Positions 7,171-15,334 of a DNA stretch of 64,000 nucleotides are shown here, one piece after another (within the stretch, counting starts at the first letter, position 1; each line of letters starts with the position of its first letter). The translations under genes were made by a program, and so were the position numbers. The notes below the pieces were generated by a model. That model worked only from the letters and a program-made list of their open reading frames with translations, was not told where the DNA came from and made no database searches. This stretch comes from Synergistaceae bacterium. Its GTDB lineage: Bacteria; Synergistota; Synergistia; Synergistales; Aminobacteriaceae. The DNA is taken from positions 1-64,000 of the forward strand of contig JAFSSM010000049.1 of the NCBI GenBank assembly GCA_017451025.1, given 5' to 3'.

Positions 7171-8508
7171 ATGGCAGAAGTTCGCGTCAGATTCGCACCA
7201 AGCCCGACAGGTGCATTGCACATCGGCGGAGGACACACAGCACTGTTCAATTGGTTATGGGCACGGCACAACAACGGCAAATTCGTTCTCCGCATTGAGG
7301 ATACTGACCTTGTGCGTTCCACGAAGGAATACGAGGCTACAATCATGTCCGGCATGGTATGGCTAGGGCTTGATTGGGACGAAGGCCCGGACATCGGCGG
7401 AAATTACGGCCCTTACAGGCAGTCAGAACGCCTCGACATCTACAGGGATTACGCAGAGCAGTTAGTGAGTGCAGGGAAGGCATACCGCGACGGCGAAGCA
7501 ATTATCTTCCGCGTTGAACCAGGACAGGATATTTCGTTCAAGGACATAGTCTACGGACAGATTGACGTTATGAGCGACGGCCTGAAGGAAAAAGATTCCG
7601 ACAAGCTCAAGGATATTGTCATCATCAAGAGCGACGGAATGCCCACCTATAATTACGCAGTAGTTGTTGATGACCATTTGATGAGAATTTCCCACGTAAT
7701 AAGGGGAGAGGATCACATCTCCAACACCCCCAAGCAAATTTTGCTGTATCGAGCTTTGGGCTGGGAGGTCCCGGAATTTGCGCACCTGCCCATGATTCTT
7801 GGCCGGGACAAAAAGAAACTCAGCAAGCGGCACGGCGCAACCAGCATATATGAGTATCGCGATATGGGCTACATGCCGGACTCAATGTTCAACTTTCTGG
7901 CACTGCTTGGCTGGTCGGCAGGAGACGACAAGGAGATTTTCACCAGAGCGGAGGCCGCAGAGTGGTTCGAACTGTCTCGTGTAACGCGCAAGGCCGCAGT
8001 GTTCGATTTCGACAAGCTCAACCACATTAACCAGGAGCACCTGAAGCGTTTAGACCCCGGCGTCAGGCTCGCAATGGTAAAACCTTTCTGGGTTGAGGCG
8101 GGGCTTCCTGTTGAAGAGGTAGAGTCCAGGAGAGGCGTGAAGTATCTCGAAGACAGCTTGACCCTGATGGAAGGCAGAGGCAGGACCGCTAAGGAGATGG
8201 CGGAGTTCTCGGATTATTTTGTGTCGTTTGAGCCGGTAAAAGCCCGCTGGAACGCTGAGGGTATCGACAAGGAAAAGCTGAAGCCGTTTTTTGAGGCGGT
8301 GTTTGCGTCGGAGTGGAAGGCGGAAAAACTTGAAGAGGCAGCGAGGGCGTGGGTAGGTTCTCACGAGGGCGCAAAGATGAAGGATTATGCAATGCCCTTG
8401 AGGTTTGCGCTCACTGGAATGAAGGTCAGTCCTGGAATATTTGAGGTTGCGGAGCACTTGGGACGCGAGGAGTGCGAGGCAAGGCTGAAGTTTTACGGGC
8501 TTATGTAG
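7171..8508 (+). CDS. gltX: Glutamyl-tRNA synthetase
   Basis: This class I aminoacyl-tRNA synthetase charges tRNA-Glu (possibly also tRNA-Gln). The HIGH signature appears as HIGGG in FAPSPTGALHIGGGHTALFNW, and the KMSKS loop as KLSKRHG. The 445-aa length is somewhat short against the usual 470-490, mostly in the C-terminal anticodon-binding part. The open frame extends upstream to 7042, but the conserved N-terminus starts at ATG 7171, behind AAAGGAG. A TATAAT at 7119-7124 may be its -10. No gatCAB genes are seen here, so discrimination between Glu and Gln tRNAs cannot be judged. A second GltX copy elsewhere would not be surprising. Confidence 0.95.
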   Translation: MAEVRVRFAPSPTGALHIGGGHTALFNWLWARHNNGKFVLRIEDTDLVRSTKEYEATIMSGMVWLGLDWDEGPDIGGNYGPYRQSERLDIYRDYAEQLVSAGKAYRDGEAIIFRVEPGQDISFKDIVYGQIDVMSDGLKEKDSDKLKDIVIIKSDGMPTYNYAVVVDDHLMRISHVIRGEDHISNTPKQILLYRALGWEVPEFAHLPMILGRDKKKLSKRHGATSIYEYRDMGYMPDSMFNFLALLGWSAGDDKEIFTRAEAAEWFELSRVTRKAAVFDFDKLNHINQEHLKRLDPGVRLAMVKPFWVEAGLPVEEVESRRGVKYLEDSLTLMEGRGRTAKEMAEFSDYFVSFEPVKARWNAEGIDKEKLKPFFEAVFASEWKAEKLEEAARAWVGSHEGAKMKDYAMPLRFALTGMKVSPGIFEVAEHLGREECEARLKFYGLM

Positions 8509-8523
8509 AAATTGGTGATATGT

Positions 8524-8553
8524 GGGCAGCATTTAGGGCTGTCCATTTTTTTT
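8524..8553 (+). terminator. gltX terminator
   Basis: GGGCAGC (8524-8530) pairs with GCTGTCC (8538-8544), with one G-T wobble, followed by A and eight T. Confidence 0.9.
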
Positions 8554-8604
8554 GTTATCTGCCTTCAGAAAATTATCAGGTATGCTGCAACTGAAAATTT
8601 TTGC

Positions 8605-8633
8605 TTGTTAATCCCTTAATAAGACTGTAGAAT
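8605..8633 (+). promoter_or_regulatory. Probable promoter of rny-ymdB
   Basis: TTGTTA (8605-8610) and TAGAAT (8628-8633) are separated by exactly 17 nt. The transcript would have a leader of about 95 nt containing AAGACTG...CAGTCTT (8621-8627/8665-8671), which could form a stem. Confidence 0.5.
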
Positions 8634-8736
8634 TTACTAAATCTACCCAAATTTTCGGGATAAGCAGTCTTGTGATTCAGCACCCCTTCATTTTTTGGGA
8701 CATATATATTTCAGCAGACAGAAAGGACAAAAATTT

Positions 8737-10266
8737 ATGCAATATGTGTTAGCACTGTTGTTCTTCATGGCCGGGTCAGGCTTAAGTTATGCCGGGCTCA
8801 AAGCATGGGACAATTCACGCATCAACGGCACTAAAAAACAAGTTGCCGCCCTTCTCAAAGACGCAGAGGAAGCAGCCGAAAAACTCCGCCAGTCCAAAGT
8901 TGCAGAAGCCAAAGAAGAAGTGAGCAGACTCAGACAGGATGCTCAAAAGGACATTAAGGAACGACGCAACGAAATACAGCGCACAGAACGCAAGCTGGAG
9001 CAGAAAGAAGATAACCTCGACAAAAAGATTGACCGCGTAACCAAAAAGGAAGACGAGCTCAAAGCTAAGCACGAAGAACTCGAAAAACGCAGAGCAGTCC
9101 TCGAACAGACCATCCAGCAGCAGGAAATTAAGCTCCAGGAAGTTGCGGAGATGACCAAAGATCAGGCACAAGAATTATTGCTGAGGAAAACAGAAGCCGA
9201 CGCATCACACATGCTTGGCCTCAGGCTGAAAGAGCTTGAAGAACAGGCTTCACGTGAAGCCGACAGAAAAGCCCGCGATATTATCATCGGAGCAATGCAG
9301 AGATGTGCGGTCGAATCCGCAGGCGAAAGCACAGTCAGCGTAGTTCCCCTTCCGTCAGAAGAGATGAAGGGACGAATTATCGGACGCGAAGGCAGAAATA
9401 TCCGGGCATTCGAGAGCCTTACAGGAGTAGACCTGATCATCGACGACACTCCTGAAGCAGTAACCCTTTCCAGTTTTGACCCAATCAGACGCGAAATAGC
9501 ACGCAGAGCAATGGAACGTCTTGTTGTTGACGGCAGAATACATCCCGCAAGAATTGAGGAGCTCATCGAGAAAGCCGCAAGAGACATCGACGAAGAAATG
9601 ATCACCGAAGGAGAAAATGCCATACTGGAACTCGGCATCAAGAACATGAACAACGAACTTATCCGCACAATCGGACAGCTCAAGTTCAGGTTCAGCTATG
9701 GCCAGAACGTTTTGGCACACAGCCTCGAAGTAGCACAGATAGCCGGAATTATCGCGGCAGAACTCGGTGTAGACGAAGAGACCGCGCGGCGAGGCGGACT
9801 GCTTCATGACATCGGGAAGGCTGTAGACCACCAGATAGAAGGACCTCACGCGGCACTCGGGGCTGAACTGGCCAAGAGGCTCGGAGAACGCCCCGAGGTG
9901 GTCAACTGCATAGCCTGCCACCACGATAACCTGGAAGTAGGCTCGGTGTACGAAGTAATAGTTGCCCTTGCAGACGCAATAAGTGCCGCGAGACCAGGAG
10001 CCAGGCGCGAAAGCATAGATACCTACATCAAGAGGCTAAAGCAGCTCGAAGAAATTGCACAGGCTTTTGACGGAGTAACACGTGCCTACGCAATCCAGGC
10101 AGGACGCGAAGTCAGAGTAGTACTCAATGCAGGCAAGACGGATGACGGTACGGTTCACAAGATGGCCTATGACATAGCCAGAAAGATTGAAGCCGAAATG
10201 AAGTACCCCGGCCAGATCAAGGTAAACGTTGCCCGCGAAACCAGAGCTTCGGAGTTCGCGAAATGA
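8737..10266 (+). CDS. rny: Ribonuclease Y
   Basis: RNase Y is a membrane-anchored endoribonuclease that starts mRNA decay. The order of parts matches the family: an N-terminal membrane segment (residues 2-20), a long charged coiled coil (about 35-170), a KH domain with GRIIGREGRNIRAFE near residue 212, and an HD domain with HSLEVAQIAG near 328 and GLLHDIGKAVDH near 353 holding the metal-binding His-Asp. The product is 509 aa. The frame is open from 8695, but ATG 8737 has GAAAGGAC at the right spacing and starts directly at the membrane anchor. The stop overlaps the start of ymdB (ATGA), the same pairing as in Bacillus. It does the decay job done by RNase E in proteobacteria. Confidence 0.97.
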   Translation: MQYVLALLFFMAGSGLSYAGLKAWDNSRINGTKKQVAALLKDAEEAAEKLRQSKVAEAKEEVSRLRQDAQKDIKERRNEIQRTERKLEQKEDNLDKKIDRVTKKEDELKAKHEELEKRRAVLEQTIQQQEIKLQEVAEMTKDQAQELLLRKTEADASHMLGLRLKELEEQASREADRKARDIIIGAMQRCAVESAGESTVSVVPLPSEEMKGRIIGREGRNIRAFESLTGVDLIIDDTPEAVTLSSFDPIRREIARRAMERLVVDGRIHPARIEELIEKAARDIDEEMITEGENAILELGIKNMNNELIRTIGQLKFRFSYGQNVLAHSLEVAQIAGIIAAELGVDEETARRGGLLHDIGKAVDHQIEGPHAALGAELAKRLGERPEVVNCIACHHDNLEVGSVYEVIVALADAISAARPGARRESIDTYIKRLKQLEEIAQAFDGVTRAYAIQAGREVRVVLNAGKTDDGTVHKMAYDIARKIEAEMKYPGQIKVNVARETRASEFAK

Positions 10267-11048
10267 GAGTGCTGTTTTCTGGTGATGTGGCCTGGAGCTT
10301 GGGCAGGGAAGTTCTGGCAAAATCAATTCCCATCCTGAAACATGAATACGGCCCGTTTGACTTTATCGTCATCAACTGCGAGAACGCCGCACACGGAAAA
10401 GGCATGACCCAGAAAATTTTTGACGAGTTCATTTCGCTGGACGTGGACGCAATGACGAGCGGCAATCACATTTGGGACAAGTCAGCCTTCTTCCCGGTGC
10501 TCGACGCTGATATACGGATATTCAGGCCGGCGAATTACACGCATTCCTGTCCGGGCAGAGGACACGGCATAGTTGAGCGCAAGGGCAAAAAGTTAGGCAT
10601 CCTCAATCTTCAGGGTCAGGTGTTCATGCCGCCGATAGACAACCCTTTTTTGTGTGCGGACGCTTGTCTGGAGGAACTGCAGGGATTGCCTGTGCTTGTG
10701 GATTTTCACGCAGAAGCTACGTCCGAAAAGCTCGGGCTGGCTAATTATCTCGACGGAAGGGTCAGCGCAGTAATCGGTACGCACACCCACGTCCAAACCG
10801 CCGACGAAAAGATACTCCCAAATGGCACAGCGTACATCACTGACGCAGGAATGACGGGAGCACACGGAGGAATGCTCGGCGTAACTTATGAATCAGCGAT
10901 GCCCAAATTTCTGACAGGACTTCCGGTGAAATTTGAGCCGTGCGAGTCTCTCCCTGCCTTCAACGGAGTAGTGATTGACATTGACGAGACAACATGCCTG
11001 GCCTCTAACATAACGAGAGTAAATCTCGCGGCAGACAGCTGGATTTAG
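10263..11048 (+). CDS. ymdB: YmdB-type metallophosphoesterase
   Basis: This 261-aa protein belongs to the YmdB/TIGR00282 family of calcineurin-like phosphoesterases; Bacillus YmdB acts on 2',3'-cyclic nucleotides and affects biofilm and motility decisions. Metal-binding motifs are FSGDVAWSLGR (GD near residue 8), INCENAAHGKG, TSGNHIWD, LVDFHAEATSEK and IGTHTHVQTAD. The start ATG overlaps the rny stop by four bases, so the two are co-translated, as in Firmicutes. The pair suggests coordinated control of RNA turnover. A terminator follows 24 nt after the stop. Confidence 0.92.
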   Translation: MRVLFSGDVAWSLGREVLAKSIPILKHEYGPFDFIVINCENAAHGKGMTQKIFDEFISLDVDAMTSGNHIWDKSAFFPVLDADIRIFRPANYTHSCPGRGHGIVERKGKKLGILNLQGQVFMPPIDNPFLCADACLEELQGLPVLVDFHAEATSEKLGLANYLDGRVSAVIGTHTHVQTADEKILPNGTAYITDAGMTGAHGGMLGVTYESAMPKFLTGLPVKFEPCESLPAFNGVVIDIDETTCLASNITRVNLAADSWI

Positions 11049-11072
11049 ATTGAAGAAGGGTGCTGTGAATTA

Positions 11073-11110
11073 TTCCTTCCCTTAGGAAAAATCGGGAGGG
11101 AATTTTTTTT
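11073..11110 (+). terminator. rny-ymdB terminator
   Basis: TTCCTTCCC (11073-11081) pairs with GGGAGGGAA (11094-11102), with one wobble, followed by eight T. Confidence 0.92.
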
Positions 11111-11160
11111 GTGCTATCATTGCTCAATCCATGATGTACTTTTAAGGAGGAATTATCATA

Positions 11161-11718
11161 ATGTTGAAATTTTTCGGAGTCCTTGCGCTCGGAGCAGCTA
11201 TGCTTCCTGTTCTGGCCGCACCCGCTGTTGCTGATGAAGAAGCCGCACCCGCAAAACGCCCAGTAGCTGTTTTCACAACTTCAATGGGAAATTTCAGGAT
11301 AGAGCTTTACTCTGACTTGGCACCCAATACTGTCAAGAATTTTGTTGACCTCGCAAAAAAGAATTTTTACGACGGCGTAATCTTCCACAGGGTGATTGAC
11401 GGGTTCATGATTCAGGGCGGCGACCCTACAGGTACAGGAATGGGAGGACCGGGCTACAAGATCGACGACGAGTTCGGCGACGGGCTCAAGCACAACGCAA
11501 AGGGCATCCTGTCGATGGCGAACGCAGGCCCCAACACCGGCGGCTCCCAGTTCTTCATCACGCTGGTACCTACACCGTGGCTCGACGGGCATCACGCAAT
11601 TTTCGGGCACGTCATCGATGGAATGGAAGTAGTTGAAGCAATCGGCAAAACCAAGACCAACAGGCAGGACCGCCCGCTTGAGGATGTAGTGATCCAGAGC
11701 ATCACGATTGAGGAATAA
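11161..11718 (+). CDS. Exported cyclophilin-type peptidyl-prolyl isomerase
   Basis: This cyclophilin catalyses cis-trans isomerisation of X-Pro bonds during folding of exported proteins. A signal peptide occupies about residues 1-24 (hydrophobic run, then AVA before DEE). The mature part has the cyclophilin core NFVDLAKKNFYDGVIFHRVI with the catalytic Arg, the GFMIQGGDPTGTG motif, and GGSQFFITL. Total length is 185 aa. AAGGAGG lies upstream. Release into the periplasm fits a diderm cell. The following 2-hydroxyacid dehydrogenase starts four bases after the stop, suggesting co-transcription without an obvious functional link. Confidence 0.95.
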   Translation: MLKFFGVLALGAAMLPVLAAPAVADEEAAPAKRPVAVFTTSMGNFRIELYSDLAPNTVKNFVDLAKKNFYDGVIFHRVIDGFMIQGGDPTGTGMGGPGYKIDDEFGDGLKHNAKGILSMANAGPNTGGSQFFITLVPTPWLDGHHAIFGHVIDGMEVVEAIGKTKTNRQDRPLEDVVIQSITIEE

Positions 11719-11722
11719 CGCA

Positions 11723-12682
11723 ATGACGAAGAAAGTATACGTATCCCGCAGGATGCCTCCCGTTGCAATGGAGGCACTGGGGAAAATCTGCGAGTATGAC
11801 CTTAATCCGGAGGACAGGAACGCAACCCGTGAGGAACTGGCCTATGCCCTAAAGAATTATGCGGCTGTGGTTACTATGCTCAGCGACCAGGCAGACGCGG
11901 AACTGATTGCGCAGGCCGGACCAAATCTCAAGCTCATTGCGAATTACGCCGTAGGCTTCAACAATATTGACGTTAAGGCCGCAAACGCCAGGGGAATTTA
12001 TGTCTCGAACACACCTGACGTTCTCACGGACGCAACCGCAGATCTGGGCTGGGCACTGCTGTTCGCGGCGGCAAGGCGCGTCATCGAGGGAGATAACATC
12101 GTGCGCACATCAAGAATGGGCGGCGGACCTGAGTATCTGCTTGGCAGCGACATTACGGGAAAAACGCTCGGAATAGTCGGTGCAGGAAGAATCGGGAGCA
12201 ACTTTGCGAAAAAGGGAGCACTCGGCTTCGGAATGAAGGTGCTCTATTACGGACGGCACAACTCGCCGGCACTTGACGAAATCGGCGCAAAACTGGTGAG
12301 CCTCGATGAACTTCTAGCTGAGTCGGATTACGTTTCCCTTCACTGTCCATTAACACCAGACACACGCCACTTAATCGGAGCAGAACAGCTCGCGAAGATG
12401 AAGCACTCAGCAATCCTCATCAACACAGCCAGAGGCCCGGTAGTTGACGAGAAGGCACTTGTTAGCGCGTTGAAGAACGGGACGATTGCGGCGGCAGGAC
12501 TCGATGTCTACGAGCATGAACCCGACGTAGAACCGGAGCTTAAGACGCTTAGCAACGTAGTCCTGATGCCTCACGTAGGCTCCGCAACTCTAGGAACCCG
12601 CACAAATATGGGCTTGATGGTCGTCCGCAACGTCGAGGCAGTGTTAGCGGGCAATACCCCTCCGAACGAGGTGAAACTGTAG
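11723..12682 (+). CDS. D-2-hydroxyacid dehydrogenase, glyoxylate reductase-like
   Basis: This 319-aa enzyme belongs to the NAD(P)-dependent D-2-hydroxyacid dehydrogenases. The Rossmann motif is GIVGAGRIG. The catalytic triad is visible as INTARGPVVDE (Arg), DVYEHEPDVEPEL (Glu) and LMPHVGSAT (His). The pattern YAVGFNNIDV and HVGSAT fit glyoxylate/hydroxypyruvate reductases (GyaR type) best, although other 2-ketoacids are possible. The open frame starts at TTG 11708, but ATG 11723 has GAGGAA at suitable distance and matches the usual N-terminus. It lies four bases after the cyclophilin and one base before nnrD. Confidence 0.9.
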   Translation: MTKKVYVSRRMPPVAMEALGKICEYDLNPEDRNATREELAYALKNYAAVVTMLSDQADAELIAQAGPNLKLIANYAVGFNNIDVKAANARGIYVSNTPDVLTDATADLGWALLFAAARRVIEGDNIVRTSRMGGGPEYLLGSDITGKTLGIVGAGRIGSNFAKKGALGFGMKVLYYGRHNSPALDEIGAKLVSLDELLAESDYVSLHCPLTPDTRHLIGAEQLAKMKHSAILINTARGPVVDEKALVSALKNGTIAAAGLDVYEHEPDVEPELKTLSNVVLMPHVGSATLGTRTNMGLMVVRNVEAVLAGNTPPNEVKL

Positions 12683-12683
12683 C

Positions 12684-13520
12684 ATGAACGTAAAAGACTT
12701 GCTCCCCCCACGTTCTCCGGATATGCACAAGGGAAACAGGGGAAGGCTTCTGATAGTAGGGGGGTCAGAACGCTACACCGGAGCTCCTGCACTTACGGCT
12801 CTAGGTGCTCTCAGGTCAGGTGCCGGTGTCGTAACGATGCTTTCACTTCAGAACGTTTGCGACGTGTGCGCGGCCAGGCTTCCCGAAATTGTGTACTGCC
12901 CTGAAGATGACAGGTTCAGGTGGAAGGAACTTGCTCTCGCACAGAAGAACATTGACGCGCTGGTGATTGGGCCGGGGCTAGACAGGACGATAGCCGCCGA
13001 GATTTTCACGTCCAGAATGTGGCGGGAATGGCCCAAGAAGATTCTGGTGGATGGCGACGGACTTAACGCCCTTGCTGTTACGAAGGATGACCTGAAGATG
13101 AGGTCCGACTCGGTGCTCACTCCTCACGAAGGAGAGGCCGGAAGACTGTTAGGGCTTCCTCCTGCGGCAGTGCACTCCGACAGGCCCGGAGCAGTGCGCG
13201 AGCTTTCCGAACGCTGGGGATGTGTAGTGCTCAAAGGACATAACACGCTTGTTGCTTCCGGCGAAAAATTCGCGGAGATAAAGCACGGAGGCCCGGAGCT
13301 GTCCGTTCCAGGTTCAGGTGATGTGCTTTCTGGATGCATAGGCGCGTTTCTGGCAATGGGGCTTGAGGCTTTCGACGCGGCAGTTCTAGGCGCAACTGTT
13401 CACGGTATGGCCGGAGACCTGCTCGCCAAAAACGGGACGGACGGTGTTCTTGCGTCGGAGATTGCTCACACGTTGAGGAAAGTAATTCACGATTTGAGGA
13501 GCGGCAATGCAAAAGCGTAA
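12684..13520 (+). CDS. nnrD: ADP-dependent (S)-NAD(P)H-hydrate dehydratase
   Basis: NnrD repairs hydrated NAD(P)H using ADP. This 278-aa protein covers only the ribokinase-like dehydratase domain; the NnrE epimerase domain often fused at the N-terminus is absent, so epimerase must be encoded elsewhere. Typical elements are KGNRGRLLIVGGSERYTGAP, DGDGLNAL, LTPHEGEAGRLLG, VVLKGHNTLV and the catalytic PGSGDVLSGCIGAFLAMG. It starts one base after the stop of the preceding dehydrogenase and overlaps the next small gene by 14 bp, so it sits within a tight operon leading to tsaE-tsaB. Confidence 0.93.
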   Translation: MNVKDLLPPRSPDMHKGNRGRLLIVGGSERYTGAPALTALGALRSGAGVVTMLSLQNVCDVCAARLPEIVYCPEDDRFRWKELALAQKNIDALVIGPGLDRTIAAEIFTSRMWREWPKKILVDGDGLNALAVTKDDLKMRSDSVLTPHEGEAGRLLGLPPAAVHSDRPGAVRELSERWGCVVLKGHNTLVASGEKFAEIKHGGPELSVPGSGDVLSGCIGAFLAMGLEAFDAAVLGATVHGMAGDLLAKNGTDGVLASEIAHTLRKVIHDLRSGNAKA

Positions 13521-13752
13521 ACGCGTGGACTGGGACGCGGAGATACAGAAGACGGAGAAGATTCGTCGCAGGGGATTATTCATGAGCATATTTAGCTTCG
13601 GAATGGCCGTTGCGTTTATCTTCGGAATGAGCCGGTACACCGGAGCCAGCATAGAGATACCCCGAAGCGTCCTGCTGGCCGTGCTGTTCTGCGTGTCGTG
13701 CGTTGTGCTCAGAATAATAATGAGGAAGCGTTCCCGAAAACATGACGGCTGA
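13507..13752 (+). CDS. Small membrane protein of unknown function
   Basis: This 81-aa protein has a basic, charged N-terminus (residues 1-24) and two predicted membrane segments (about 25-44 and 53-70), ending in an Arg/Lys-rich tail. I recognise no family. It overlaps nnrD at its 5' end and tsaE at its 3' end (ATG of tsaE at 13742). Those overlaps, and the membrane pattern in the reading frame, support translation. Confidence 0.7.
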   Translation: MQKRKRVDWDAEIQKTEKIRRRGLFMSIFSFGMAVAFIFGMSRYTGASIEIPRSVLLAVLFCVSCVVLRIIMRKRSRKHDG

Positions 13753-14185
13753 ATTTTTGTCGCACTCTGAGGAAGATACACGTGAACTTGGCCGGAGATT
13801 CGCTGAGTGCCTCAAACCTGAAATATGTGTTCTGCTTTTTGGGGACTTGGGCGCAGGAAAGACGGTGTTCGTTCGCGGAGTCGGCGAGGCTCTGGGAATT
13901 TCTGGGGTAAGGAGCCCGTCGTTCACGCTGGTCAATGAGTATGAAGCGGCTTCAGGACAGAGAGTCATCCACGCAGATTTGTACAGGCTTGATGATGCGG
14001 ATTCGCTTGGGCTCGAGGAATACTGCGAGGACTGCGTGCTGTTCGTTGAGTGGCCGGAACGCTGGAAGAACCCTCCGCAGGAAAACGTGCTGAAGGTATA
14101 TTTTTCGTCGCCAGGCGAGACCGAGAGGGTCATTAAGTTTCAAGCGCAAGGGGAAATAGCAGAAGGGGTGCTGTCGGAATTATGA
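13742..14185 (+). CDS. tsaE: tRNA threonylcarbamoyladenosine biosynthesis ATPase TsaE
   Basis: TsaE is the ATPase that works with TsaB and TsaD in making the t6A modification of tRNAs reading ANN codons. The 147-aa sequence has the P-loop GDLGAGKTVFVRGV, the SPSFTLVNEY segment, HADLYRL and VFVEWPERW, all typical. It overlaps the upstream membrane-protein gene by 11 bp and tsaB by 4 bp, giving the common tsaE-tsaB order. TsaD and TsaC are not in the window. Confidence 0.96.
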   Translation: MTAEFLSHSEEDTRELGRRFAECLKPEICVLLFGDLGAGKTVFVRGVGEALGISGVRSPSFTLVNEYEAASGQRVIHADLYRLDDADSLGLEEYCEDCVLFVEWPERWKNPPQENVLKVYFSSPGETERVIKFQAQGEIAEGVLSEL

Positions 14186-14790
14186 GCAATATTTTAGCGA
14201 TAGACTGCTGCCTCAGGGTAACGGGAATAGGTCTGATGATTGACGATTCTGTTGCTGCCTGCGAGCAGGAGGACTTGGGGCGAAGGCAGAGTGCAGAGCT
14301 TCCGTTAATGGCAGAACGTGTGATGAATGGCCTGGCTTGGGATTCACTCGACTATGTTGCTCTGACGAACGGTCCGGGATATTTTACGGGGATTCGTGTA
14401 GGAGCGGCGTATGCTTCAGGAATTGCGTATGCCTCACGCGCAAAAATTATCCCTGTGTCGTCGCTGGAAATGCTCGCTGAATCTTCGGGACTGTCTGCCT
14501 CACAAAAAATCCTGGCAGTAGTTTATGCTGGACATGGCTTCGTTTACGCGGAATGCAGAGGCTTTTTAGAGGCAGGGGAATATTCGCTCCAGGCAATTAA
14601 TGACTGGCTTGCGGTAAATCCTGAGGCAGAGGTAATCTCGGATGCCCCGGAGCGTGCAGGTCTTGATGCACTGAGTGTCCGGCCAAGAATCGAAACGTTA
14701 TGCGGGCTTGCGTATAAGAGGCTTGATTCAGCAATAAGCCCTCTGGAGCTGAAGATAAAGTATTATCGTGCTCCGCAGGGAGTGAACTAG
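14182..14790 (+). CDS. tsaB: tRNA threonylcarbamoyladenosine biosynthesis protein TsaB
   Basis: TsaB is the non-catalytic Kae1-like partner of TsaD in t6A synthesis. The protein is 202 aa, slightly short. It starts MSNILAIDCCLRVTGIG, the degenerate actin-fold phosphate-1 region of the family, and contains ALTNGPGYFTGIRVGAAYASGIAYAS, the best-conserved TsaB stretch. Its ATG overlaps the tsaE stop (ATGA). The next gene, cvpA-like, follows after 10 bases with AAGGAGTG. Confidence 0.92.
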   Translation: MSNILAIDCCLRVTGIGLMIDDSVAACEQEDLGRRQSAELPLMAERVMNGLAWDSLDYVALTNGPGYFTGIRVGAAYASGIAYASRAKIIPVSSLEMLAESSGLSASQKILAVVYAGHGFVYAECRGFLEAGEYSLQAINDWLAVNPEAEVISDAPERAGLDALSVRPRIETLCGLAYKRLDSAISPLELKIKYYRAPQGVN

Positions 14791-14800
14791 AAGGAGTGTA

Positions 14801-15334
14801 ATGTTTATGCAGGTAGGGTTGATTATTGACGGAGTTCTGGGAATACTCTTGATGGTCTTCCTGTACAGGGGAATATTAAGAGGGTTTTCCGGAGAAATTA
14901 TCGGGCTAGTGGGATTCTTTGTCGGGCTGTTCTGTTCGTGGAAGTTCTCTGATGCGGCGGTAGTTCTCGCATTGCGCTACATGGGTGATTTCGGAATGGA
15001 CAGGAGCATTCTGTCGCTGATGTGCTCGCTGGTAATATTCTTCGCCGTCGAAATAATTTTCGGGATAGTGGGCTGGATTCTGTCTTATCTCGTGAAAGTA
15101 ACGAAATTATCATTCACGGATCACTTTATGGGTGCCGTGATAGGCATTCTCAAGACAGCGGCAATAACTCTGTGCATTTACGGAGTGCTTGCGACGTTTT
15201 CGAACGTAATTCCGTCAGAATGGTCGGAAGAAAGTTACGCGATGAAGGGAGCCTCGTATGTGTGGCCGTATGCGCGTGACTTTCTGGAGTCGCACGGAAT
15301 AATAGACTTCAGTGAATTGACGGGCGAAAAGTAG
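14801..15334 (+). CDS. CvpA-family membrane protein
   Basis: This 177-aa protein has four predicted membrane segments (about 5-22, 28-47, 65-92 and 105-128), the starting pattern IIDGVLGILLMVFLYRGILRGFSGEIIGL and a soluble tail, as in CvpA family proteins (colicin V production/YshB type). The molecular role of the family is unclear. The position directly before mutS2, with the two genes abutting (stop at 15334, start at 15335), is the same as in many Firmicutes and helps the assignment. Confidence 0.85.
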   Translation: MFMQVGLIIDGVLGILLMVFLYRGILRGFSGEIIGLVGFFVGLFCSWKFSDAAVVLALRYMGDFGMDRSILSLMCSLVIFFAVEIIFGIVGWILSYLVKVTKLSFTDHFMGAVIGILKTAAITLCIYGVLATFSNVIPSEWSEESYAMKGASYVWPYARDFLESHGIIDFSELTGEK